A program made the translations under genes and the position numbers. A stretch of 64,000 nt of DNA from Lepidonotus clava (taxonomy: Eukaryota; Annelida; Polychaeta; Phyllodocida; Polynoidae). The stretch spans positions 31,329,541-31,393,540 of the forward strand of contig OW387138.1 in assembly GCA_936440205.1 (NCBI GenBank). The letters run 5' to 3'. Under the pieces are notes generated by a model that saw only the letters and a list, made by a program, of their open reading frames with translations, had not been told where the DNA came from and ran no database searches. Below are positions 38,426 to 50,400 of this stretch, in pieces (the first letter of the stretch is position 1; the number at the start of each line of letters is the position of its first letter).

Positions 38426-41400
38426 ACAGTCTCAGGCCTACTGACCTAGCCCCCCCCCCCCCCCCGACCCACCGGAGGGGGTAGGTTTGACTGAGGACTG
38501 TCAGCAGTCAGTGAGCTCAGCGGTTACAGCCCCCAGATACAACAGCTACCACAGGCCGGGAAAAGCTATGGCAACCTTAGAATTAAAAACTATTTTGTGT
38601 AAGACCTAGTTACAGTGAGACAATGGTGAGACAATCAGTGAATGGTAAAATTGCACTTCTCTAATATGTTTATGCATGTGATAATTATATCATATTACTG
38701 GCCGGACGTTTCTCCATCATAACAATTAAAAAGTGACATAACAATTAAAAAGTGAGTAAGAGACGACATAATATCTTAAACTTCCCAATTCACATATATC
38801 TATAACCCCTGCTCTGTATTAGATCTATACATATTTCTGAATGTAACCATAAGTCTCAAAGCATCCCCCTCCTCATCCCCAGCCCTGGCCGTTACCATAG
38901 GATCACAATAACAGGGACTGTTTACCCCAAGTGGGGTGCAGTAACCACCACGTAAAACACCAGCCTGTTTTCTGTCATACTTGGAATTTCTAGGAATTCT
39001 CCCCGCCTAGAAACCAGGTTACCCCCCCCCCCCCCAACACCTACACACCTCCACCTCCCTCTCCTCCCGGGGCCCAGGGGGTAGGGTCCATGTATGCTGT
39101 CACCATGGTAACCAGACTTTTGCTGGGGCTCGGCGTGGGGTCGCTGACCCGTTCAGACCCTGACCCATGTCGACGTAAACCAGCAAAGGGTGCTGCCACC
39201 CTTAGTGTTTTTCTTTTCTTTTTAGCTTAGCTCGCGATTTAAATGCACTAGTAAATATAAGATAGTTATTCCACTTCTCCATACCACGGATAGCATATTT
39301 CTTGTGGTTTACCTGCAGACTACGATGTAAATGATGGGCAGTTCTCTCCGAAAGTATAGTGAGGCACCTAAGTCCGTGCATAGGCGTTTAGAGAAGTGGT
39401 CAAGGACCGTGATTGTCTGTTTAATTAGGGTAATAGCTAGAAATACAGCCCAAGTCCTCGGTGCTCGGATATTATATTTTGTACTCAAATTGATATAGAT
39501 TTCTATTCACTAACCCGAATGTAACACATTTATAGCCTGGGAATACCACATCAGAAAAGTGTTCCAGCTATTATGACATGGTTTGATCCAATTGTGGAAT
39601 GATTATAGGCTTTGAAACATTTGAATTTTTCAAATAATTTTGCCACTGGTCTTTTATTTGATTCCCATTTCACAGGCAAGGCTCTAATAAAAGGTTCGCC
39701 CCGCTAGAACGACAGAGTGCCGTTAGATGAAGCCATATTGCTCGATAAACGTCCTGGCCAGAGCTGTAACCCTGACACAATTTAACTTTTTTCCCTTTCA
39801 TTTCATTTAGTGGCGAAATGATATTTCTCAGATGTTATTTTCAGATTTTACTTGTCCTGTCCTCCCTTTTTTCTCAGACATATGAACTGTTACAAAGAAA
39901 TGGATACATCCTGGTGACAGTTCCAGATCTGGGGATCCATTCCAGTTTTTCCAAAAAATATCATATAAGTCACATTTTGAAGTTTGAAAATGATGAGAAA
40001 TTCCATTTTTTGACAAGTCATGGTGCTTTCAAAAACCACCGGTGCAAATTGAAAAATACCGGCACCCAGCGCCCGGCAACAGCTTAAGTGCATGCGTACT
40101 AAAGGTAGGAGATAGGCTTTGCGACTTAGAGGCGCCCGGCAACAGTGACATATGCATTGAACTTGAACTTTTTCCCGCGAGGCTGGAGTCACTTATAAGT
40201 ATATCTCTAGTATTTTTATATAAAGACATAACAACATTTGATAGACATTTTTACATGGTTCTATTCATACTTAATGACAAATTCCTAGGACTATTTCACC
40301 TCTCATGGAAGCTCCGCTCCAGGACAGACATTATGACTTGTTGTTGCTAAAATAACATGACGCATCCGGTTTCTGTTTGTTTTTTAACAATCATTTTGCA
40401 GTTTGTTCAAGCAATTTGCATTTCTTCAAACTGTGTTTTAATGACTTTAGCAACAGCATTTTCATTAAGGATTTTGAAATGTATTTGGAAAGTTCAAATG
40501 TGACGGTCCTAAATATAATGAGAACAAACAATACCACATTGCTACATATATGTAGTGTTTGCGAATGTCATATTATTGGCTCAGTTGATGGGAATTCCCA
40601 CAGTAATCTAAAGTAAAATCCGTGTTGATGTAAAGCCTGGATCCCACACCAGTACGTCATAACAGTGAAAGGTGCGTAGCTGGCATAGAGCCATGGGAGG
40701 TGACTGAATATTACTTGGGGGGGGGGGGGGGGCGGTGGTTGCAGAACAAAAAAAAAACTATAGATATGAAATGTCGGTACCCTTGACAAATAAAAGGGTG
40801 GATAGCACTCCTCTCCAAACAATCCACTTCCCGTTTTCATATCACGCTGCACTATCCTGCCGTGTCCTACATTACTACTATTGGACTTGAAAATTTGTGA
40901 TCTTCACTTCAATGAATATTGTTTAATGTTTTTTAGATGTGCACTAATATTTCTAATACTATTAGGCCTAACTCCTATTTCTGCCACTTTCTTTTCTGCC
41001 CAGGGGAGACTTAAACCAGGTATTCTAGGTTACTGCAATACACTAAGACTATAATTATAATAAGACAAACGTAAAAATAATGTTCTGTGAAGATCTGCAA
41101 AAATTATATCATTCTCTTAGGTAATATTCTTTGATGTGCTACAAATAAGCTTGCCCTAATCTGGAGGGCCATTCCTAAGAGAGGGTGAATCTTGTATAGG
41201 TGGCAGGAGTTTTGGATATCAATACAAAACACCGGAGCAGCCAAGGATTCACCCTTATGATAGAATTTTTGGATAGAATGATGATACTCATTATATTTCC
41301 TCCAATCCTTCTTTGTCATGCAGAATCAATAGGCTACTGTGATAGTTTTAAAGTCTCTGTGTATAATATTCGTCTGGGAATAATTTAGCTAATTTCATTA

Positions 41401-44400
41401 ATGACAATTCAATCGTTCGAATATTCTTAAATAGCAAACGCAGATGCGAGACATCAGTTGAGTATAAGAAACAATGCAACTGTGTCGTAATGGCATTGCA
41501 TTAATTGCATAAAAATACAACATTACTGATGTTCATTGTAATTCAATACATCTACACCTTCTCAGAGTATAGGCTGGTTGTGATTAAAAAGAAAATTGTC
41601 CACAAACATCCTAACCTATATCCCTCGAGCTCATTAATGCCTATGGTCACAGGGCCAAATTATTTCTATACAGACTGGTTGTAATGTTTGTTCAGTCTTT
41701 GACATGCAAAGTACAGGACAACTACAAACACTGAATCAAATTTCCTAGTTTTAAGTTGTACCGAACCGAACGTGCCATAGCATTTGGATTTGGTCATAGC
41801 TAGTGTACCCCAGCGCACCTCCTGCTACTCAGTGTGACCGGTGCCGTGACTCACGTGTAGAACACTTCATTTAATTACCAGGTCCTTTACTTACATTAAT
41901 AATTTTCAGGACATTCGTAGGAAATGCTATTAAAATCTACTCTAAAATTTCTACCAAGATATTCTACACGCTTTTTCTACAAAAATTGCACTTTCCCAGT
42001 GCAAAGCTTATATGAAAACTACATTAATAGTTTTCAAGTTTTAAACAGAGACAGAGTTAAACATTGGTTGGTGTTTGTAAACAAACGCCGACTCCAGTAA
42101 ATCAAGACAGAGTTTGTTGAACGAACGTGTTTACTGTCTGTCAATCATGTCGGGAGGGAAAACAATAAGAAAAATAAACCAATACAGACTAGTGTATTAT
42201 TAAATTAACAAAATGTATGATTAAATTATCAAAATAGAATTTGCTCACTTGCAAGGCACAAAGACCTAATCTCTCTTCAAAATGTCGATTATTGAAATAA
42301 ACAAACCCCTATATTCATTTTTATACTGATTTAAACGTTAAGACAGAAAAACGTGGATTGAATACAAATGTCCCATTGAAACCAGGTCAAGAAAGGACAA
42401 ATATTTGGTTCCGGCCCCTCTTGTATAATTTGTTGGGCTCTTTTTTATCCTCCCACTCATGTCTTAAACAAAGCTTTCTATTTTGCTTGACAAGGTTGAT
42501 TTGAAAAAAAGAGAAGAAGGAAAAAAAAAGTAAACAGGTCCAAGTCTGGGGCTCCCAGTGACAGCTGTCCTAAGGCTCTCATCTGAAAGTCTGAGTGGGT
42601 CACAACCTCCTGGGGTGGAGCATGTGGCGCCCTCACGTGGGGAAAGGGTGAGTCAGATTCAGGCGGGGCTTCACTCTCCCAACAGATGAGCTTGTTACTC
42701 TACTGCTCTCTAACAAATACCTGCTCGAAGAGCAAAGGTTTTCCTGTGTCTCGAGATAATGAATAATTCACATTGTCAGTTCCCATGGCAAGCTTTAATG
42801 TTAAGTCTCTAAAGCCGACCTACGATTCTCAAAGTAAGAGCAGCGAGCCATCAGGCCTACAGACTAGCTATAATGTCTGGAAGAAAGAAAAGTAGAAGGA
42901 AAATCGAATAAAACACTTATACATGAATTTTTTTTTCTAAACATGATTTACCCTACTATCGAGACCACTTTATCGAGTGGTGAACTTGTGAATTTTAGTA
43001 TAATGTGTGTTTGAGAACAGTAATACTGAGAAAGGGATACTTCCCAGGAGGTTGGTTTTCTGGCATTCCACAATGAATAAATAAGACCTAGCATTTTGCA
43101 ACTATTTTGTCTACAGCTGGAAACGTTATAAATGTACGTTTGCATTCACTTACCTATCGACTTAGCAGTGTGTTAGGTTTATTCAAATGACAAATAGGCA
43201 TTTGGACTTAACCCCATGTGAATATGAAGTAGAAGTATTGAGAGTAATACGCGAAGAGACTTTCGGATAACATTAGTTTATGGTAAGGTTAAATTGTTCA
43301 AACGGCTCGCCATAGACACCCCCAGACCCAGACGTAGACCAGAGTCTGGTATGGTGTAGCCTGAGTCTGAGGGAAGCAACCCAGGCCAATCCAATGTCTA
43401 CCATGTGTTCTTTCTGTGTATACCATCTCAACTGTTCCCCCACTAAAACCCGACTAGTATTCTCTTCCTCCAACCCCAACTCTCCTTCCTCACCATACAA
43501 CCATGGTAGTACATTTCTCCCTGTCACCCTACCTCTCCTCTCTCATCGTACATCGTGCGGTTTAAGTACTGCTCTCCCCATCAAACCAACTCTCCATTTG
43601 AACGGTTACGGTATTCGAGTTGCACAGGTGCACCAGTTTGAACCTTAGGGGTGTGGAATCAGGCTTTAGTGAAGAGCTTGTAAAAGGTATGAAACGAGGG
43701 TACCATTGTATCAATGTGATATTCTACATTGCTAATACTTTGACATTCTGTAGGATTCAAGTCTGATAGATTAAGATATTCAAACGCAGGTTCTAGCTCC
43801 AAGCACAGGATTAACAGCAATAGCAATATATGTCTCAGGTTTGTTTACAGTGCCAGCTTAAAGAGAAATTCTAAACACAGTTATACTACCATGTGTAATA
43901 CTGTTGTTGAAAATGACAAATATATGTCCTGGCTGATGAGTGGGCGTTAATAGTCAAACAGAATAATAAAAAATATAAAACAAAGACGAAATCAGATCAT
44001 ATATACACTGCATAAAGTAGTTGTCTGAGGTTTCACCCACGAGGGTTACCAGGTTTACACAATATAATAGTCTTTCCTTATTAGCACCCGTCTGGGAGAA
44101 ACTATTGATCAGACTCTAGTTAGTGAGTGAGTGGGGAGCAGACGGTCTCCCCCCACCTGTACCTGAGGGATGCCTGACCTATAGTCTGGTACACGTGTGT
44201 TGGCCCTCTGTTTTACTGTAGAAGTGTAGCAGACCTCTGCCTTAGTCACCTGTGCCTTAGGGTGTGCCTGGCCTATAGTCTGATACACGTGTGTTAGCTT
44301 TCTATATTAGTGTAGCATAGCATACCTTGGACATAGCCGCCTATACCTTGGGGGATACCTGGCCTATAGTCTGGTACATGTGTGTTGGCCCTCTGTTTTA

Positions 44401-47400
44401 CTGTAGGAGCGTAGCAGACCTCTGCCTTGGTCACCTGTACCTTGGGGATGCCTGGCCTATAGTCTGACACACGTCTGTTAGCTTTCTATATAAGTGTAGC
44501 ATAGCATACTTTGGACATAGCCGCCTATACCTTGGGGGATACCTGGCCTATAGTCTGGTACATGTGTGTTGGCCCTCTGTTTTACTGTAGGAGCGTAGCA
44601 GACCTCTGCCTTGGTCACCTGTACGTTGGGGGATGCCTGGCCTATAGTCTGATACATGTCTGTGAGCTTTCTATATTAGTGTAGGAGCATAGCAGACCTC
44701 AGCCAAGCCACCTGTACCTTGGGGGATGCAAGGCCTATAGTCTGTCACAGGTCTGTTAGCTTTCTGTTAATGGTGAAAAGCAGATGACAGCCTTAAGCCT
44801 GTATTCAACATACCGCTTTTGATGCCGATGATTTCGTATTTTTCTCCAAGAATATGTTATGAAATTTATAAGCCTATTTACAATTCAGTAGAGAATCGAG
44901 AAACCTTTCTATCGCCACACTATATATCTATATTTAACCGAAATTACTACCTCAGTACCTGTACTGCCGATTTTTAAAATCGGTGGGAAAATTGCAATGT
45001 TTTTGATAGATTTTAAGTCACCTGTACCTTGGAAGTAAAGACTATGAGTCTGATGTACGTTTGCCTTCCTTATTAAACAGGAGTATTGTAATCCCTGGTC
45101 TTACTCACATGTACCTGTACGTTCAAAGTCTATAGTCTGATACATTTTTGTTAGCCTTATCTATGTACAAAAGAACATTAATGATTTTTTTTTGTACAGA
45201 AAGGGTAGAATATTGTAAAGCGCTAAAGGACATCTAAGATCTACTTAATACAATATTCGAGTCAATGCATCGGAAACTGACTCTAACCATCTCGTGAGTC
45301 AGACTCTGCTTAATAAAACATGAGTGGTATCTCCACAGTGTGGAGTTAAACTCACTTAGATTCAACAGGTCAGATACTGAGTATAACTATCGTATGAGTC
45401 AGGCCTTATTGATAAAACATACCGATACTCCACAGAGTAGAACAGAGTCAGACTCACTTGAGTCCAAAGACCAGTAACTGATTCTAAGCAACACAATGGT
45501 ATCCCTAGAATCATGTTGAGCATCAAAATACAGCTTGAGCAAATTTCCAAGGGGCCGATTTCAAGAAATGTGTGGGCATTTGAAACATTATTTCGGTTTG
45601 TTAGAAAATCGAAGTGAGAAATTCAATGAGCAAATGACCCATTCCGGACCCCTCGGAGTATCCTAGCATCACATCAGTCTCTACATAACCGATATCTCCA
45701 CAGGACAAAATTAGAGACAACCCATGAGGAACTGACTGTAACCACCCCATGAGTCAGCGTCTGGGCCGAGGGGTGGGGGTGAGTGGGAGCAGAATCAGCG
45801 CTGGTTCAGAGTTATTGAAGACTGATAGCTGCAGTGTCTGGGTGCAGCGAGGCCACGGGTTTACACTGGGGTTTAAAGGAGCGGAGCCCAGAGGGACTTT
45901 TTGCAAGGTAAAGCCTCATCACCTGCAACCTTTCCTGTGAGTTCTTTAGCATATATAGTACCATAATGGTTTATTCGGAGTTATTAAGTCCAATTGATAG
46001 TGTAATTATGGATACAGGTGTACCAGTGTAAAGCATTTGTAATTCAAAGAGTTATTCAAGACACACAATGCTGTATCAGTTAATGGGCTTAAATCAAATT
46101 CTTCTGTGTTCTCAAAACAGGATAATGCATCTCCAAATGAAACAGTTGGCGAAAATGTCTAATCTCATTGAATATCGAAAGCTTATACCCTGCTTTTGCT
46201 CAAAGAGAAACTACTTCTAACGTCAAAGAGAAATTACATTCAGAAATTTCTGTGTTTCTCCTGCTCAATATGAAGTAAAAATCTTATCTCGAGATTTAAT
46301 GTGAAGCTTAGTAAACTTAGATGGAACCTCGTTTCTCCCCATCCATGAACATTATTCTATGGAATACAGTTACATTCATGCACTACTCAAGTCCTGAATG
46401 GCAAGAACGCTAAGGCATTGTAGATGGTCAGTATTAAATCTAATACAATAACATAGCAAGGAGGTAAAGAATGTAGAAAAAGGCTAATAAGAAAGGATAA
46501 TAAGGCTGTGAAACTATAAAGGGTCCCTTGTTTGTATAGGGCTGTTTTCCCAGTGAATTCCTAGTAAATTACCCTATTTAATCAAGCCTCTTGGGCGTTA
46601 TATGTTGTAGTGGTATAGTTATGACAAATCCAATGTCTCTGATATGCTTTCGTTGGTACAACGCACTCATTTCGGATTGGGACTGTAACTGGATATATAA
46701 CCAATTGACCTGTTACATGCTTTGTTCTCACGAGAGTTGTCAGATAATGCATATGATTTTATTCCGAATATCTCTTTACTAGTTATATACCCGTTTGGAT
46801 CCCGCAGCCAGAGATATTGATATTGAATAGTGATGATATACCGTTGTAGCAGACAGAAGAATATTAAAGCATGTTGACTCCTTGAAAGTTAAATAAAAAA
46901 GTAAAAAAGGGAGGATTTGAAGAAAAAAATCTTTAACCCTAAACACCCTCTTTCTCTGCATACATAACTTAAGGAATGCTCTAATACGTGGTATATGGAA
47001 AGGCGTTTTATTGCCTGCACGGTGTGTTCAGCAGTGCATACATGTACAGAGAGTTTTTGAGTAGTTTCCATATTGTTGTTACAAGGTTGGGATAATAAAA
47101 TATAGAAGTGACTTTTGGGGGGTCCTAGATCACCGGATGGCACAAGGGGATTATACGTACCTGGGGTTACAGCCTCCGTCTGTGATGACCCCCCTGGATC
47201 GAATGGCTACACTCGAACGTCCCCTATAGTACTGCTGATGTTAATACGGCTCATGTCATTTACCCTGAGTGGTATTGCTTACCTTTGGACCTCCCCTGTA
47301 GTACTGCCCTTGTTAATACTGCTTCTGTCATTTGCCATTGGTCGTATGGCTACCCTCGGATGCCCCCTGAGGTGCTCCCCATGTTAATACTGTTTCCCTC

Positions 47401-50400
47401 ATTTGGTCCCTGTTTGTATCTTTGTAGCATAACTGCTGCGCCATCCACGTGGCCTCCCAGGGCAAGCCGGCCATCGTCCAGCTCCTGTTAGAGGCCAACT
47501 GTAACGTCAACGCCAGGGACGACGTGAGTGCTTTGTTTTAATGCTGATGATGATTATATGGTATACGAATACGAAACTTTATTAACTGTGAACCAATATT
47601 ATTATATACAAAGTAAGAAAAGTAATATGAACAGTTCGTGATATTTGTACATGGCCCTGAACTCGTCTTTACATGACGTTTAAATGTACCATGTTTAATG
47701 AACTGAAACCACTAAATTAATAGAATGCAAGTGTGACGACGCAAACATTATCACCACTCAATAAAAGACAAAATTATAATGAAAATTTGAAATTGAATGT
47801 TAGAAATTGCTTTGTGACGAAAAGAAACTTGAAATCCAACAGGAATGATTGGGAGACCTCACGCCTCTATAAAAACAATAAGACAGTTCTTGTGACAAGA
47901 TATTAGAAATGTTCTTCACGTACTAAGTTATGGCGCGCTATGGTGTCTTACGTTACTTGATAATGATTTACTTTGGCGTCAGCGGGGCAACCTGGCGCTT
48001 CACCACGCGGCCATGAAGGGGGAGGCGGAGATCATGCAGCAGCTCATCACCGCCGGCTCCCAGATCGACACCCCCGACAAGGTACGGCCCAGTTTACTCA
48101 ACTCTCTCAGTTGATAAACGTTTTAACGTCCTTCACTTACTCAGCTCTTTATGTTGGGTGATAGTTAAATTCTGTCAGTTTGAGTGGGTATTGTACCTGT
48201 CATCACCATCGGCTCCCAATTTGAGATTCCAACAAGGCAAGGGGATAATGGGAAATAAGGGCGATGAAAAATCAACACAAAGTATATTTATCTAGATAAT
48301 TTTACCTTCAACCAAAAACAAAATAACAATTAAGGTATATGGATACGTTTTTACCTGAGATTTTTGTTAGTGAATCACTGAACTTACATTGACTATGTTC
48401 TGATTTTTAGCAAGAACAATACAATTTTGTGTCAGTTTACAAAGTTCTCTCTTTAAAACCTTTTTCACCATCCCCAAAAACAGACATCAAAACTTTACCC
48501 AGAGAATCAGTGTAGGTCATGGGGAAAAAAATAATCTTGTAGTTTGCGAAAACTCGGGTGTCTGTCAGAACTTCACTCGCTCATCCCCACTCCCCTCTCC
48601 ACCCCTCAGAACGGGTGGACGGCACTCATCAATGCCGCCTACTGGTGCCAGCCCGACGCCGTGCGCGTGCTCCTCAAGAACCGGGCCTGCGTCCACCTGC
48701 AGAACAAGGACGACCGGACGGCGCTGCACGAGGCGTGCAGGAGTCAGTCGACCAACGAGGAGCAGCTGGCCGAGATCGCCACCATGCTCATCGAGGAGGG
48801 CTGCGACATCAACGCCAAGAGCAGCGACCTGGGCTGGGTAGGTTGAGGCTTAAAGCAGGGTGCCTACACAAGTCTGTAAAGGTCTTAGACTGATTCTATC
48901 CAAAGTAAGGCCTAAAAAGGTCTTTCTCTACTCGTTTCAAATAGATAGCGTACACAAAGTAGTATATGAACCAGGGATTTGGAGATGGAGAATTGTATTT
49001 TCAGTACTTAATCTATATCTAAATGACTCATTGGAGGAGGCTAGTGCACGTCTGTACTTCGATGCTACGGCTTGATAGAGCTGGTATCTGCCTTGATACT
49101 GCCTTGATACTGTATCCGTGGTGACTAGTAACAACTGACTTGGGCTAGGGATTGAAAACATATATTTAAATTACTCATTACTATTCCGTCAGACAATTTT
49201 GATTTCGGAGCACACTTTCCATTAAAAAAGAGACAAATGCTATTTTGAGCATGGTGTACATCAGTTGTAATTCTCGATCAGTAAGATGTTACTCTTTGTC
49301 ACGAATAATGAAGACTCTCCCTTTCCAGTAACTTTACCAGCTTGAGTCAAGCTTATGTTCATGTGTTGACTACTACCGTTTCTGTCCACCCAGGCCGACT
49401 TCACACCGCTCATGTTCAGCGCCTACTGGGGCCACCACGAAATCACCAAGATCCTGATCAACCACAAGTGTGAACTCAATGCGCAAGGCTCGGTCAGTAT
49501 TCCTAATCGACCAATTCTAATTTCTTTCATTCAGTTGTGTGGATAAAGTTCATATATGTAGCTATGCAGCCGACAATCTTAAGACAAGTACAATTTTATA
49601 GATTTATAATTTGATACATCTAAATGTACCTTACTCTGTGATCGCAGACGTCATGCCTCGTTAAAAAAAAGACAAATGTTTAGCCCTGCACTTGGCCAAC
49701 ACTGTTAATCCTTTCAATGCCTATATTATGCTTACAACTACCTCAGTACCGTACCCCTATTTTCGTTAACAGAACGGGTGGACAGCCCTGCACTGGGCGG
49801 CCAACACGGACCACGCCGACATTATAGAAACTCTGCTCGACGCCGGCGTAGACCCCAACATTCCCGGTTACGTAAGTATTCCAATATTTGATTGTCTACA
49901 AAAATTTGTCCAAAATGTATAAAACCTTGAATTTCCCGATACGGGCCCAGGCACACCTGAAGATTTATTTTACATCCCACGTACGAAGACCAGCTGTATG
50001 ACAACAGATTATCCTTAAATAATACCTTTAAGTTTCTCTAGAATTAACCCCTCAATGGGGACAAGCCGACCTTTGATAGATTCAAATTTTGAGAAACAAA
50101 CTTTGAGAAACTTTTTACAGCATAGACATTGGTTTAACATATTTCTGTACGTTTGTTCCCTTCCAGAGAGGCGAGTACGCCATGGACGTGACCAAGAATG
50201 ACGACATCAGCGACCGCCTTGCGCGGGTGACCCAGAAGAAGGAGATCTACAAGCCCGTGGAGAAGGTCCCACTCCCCGCCTCCAACGGGGACGCCAACGT
50301 GCGGGCCGACAACATCAACCAGAACCAGGACCCCTCGGCCCGCATCGAGTCCTACCGCAACGAGCAGCTCATGCTGCGGCGCGACCTGCAACGCAAGCTC

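Larger units (their letters stand above)
37584..42946. other. Intron 1 of gene A, no gene seen
   Basis: About 5.3 kb of AT-rich sequence with an (AT)n tract (38365-38423), C runs at 38450-38465 and 39022-39035, a G run near 40717-40732, and a directly repeated GCGCCCGGCAACAG at 40069-40082 and 40132-40145. No exon is supported. Confidence 0.5.

Noticed and set aside
39818-40087. 89-codon + strand frame with a hydrophobic start
   Set aside because: AT-rich, no domain, inside intron 1 of gene A with no support for an exon or nested gene.
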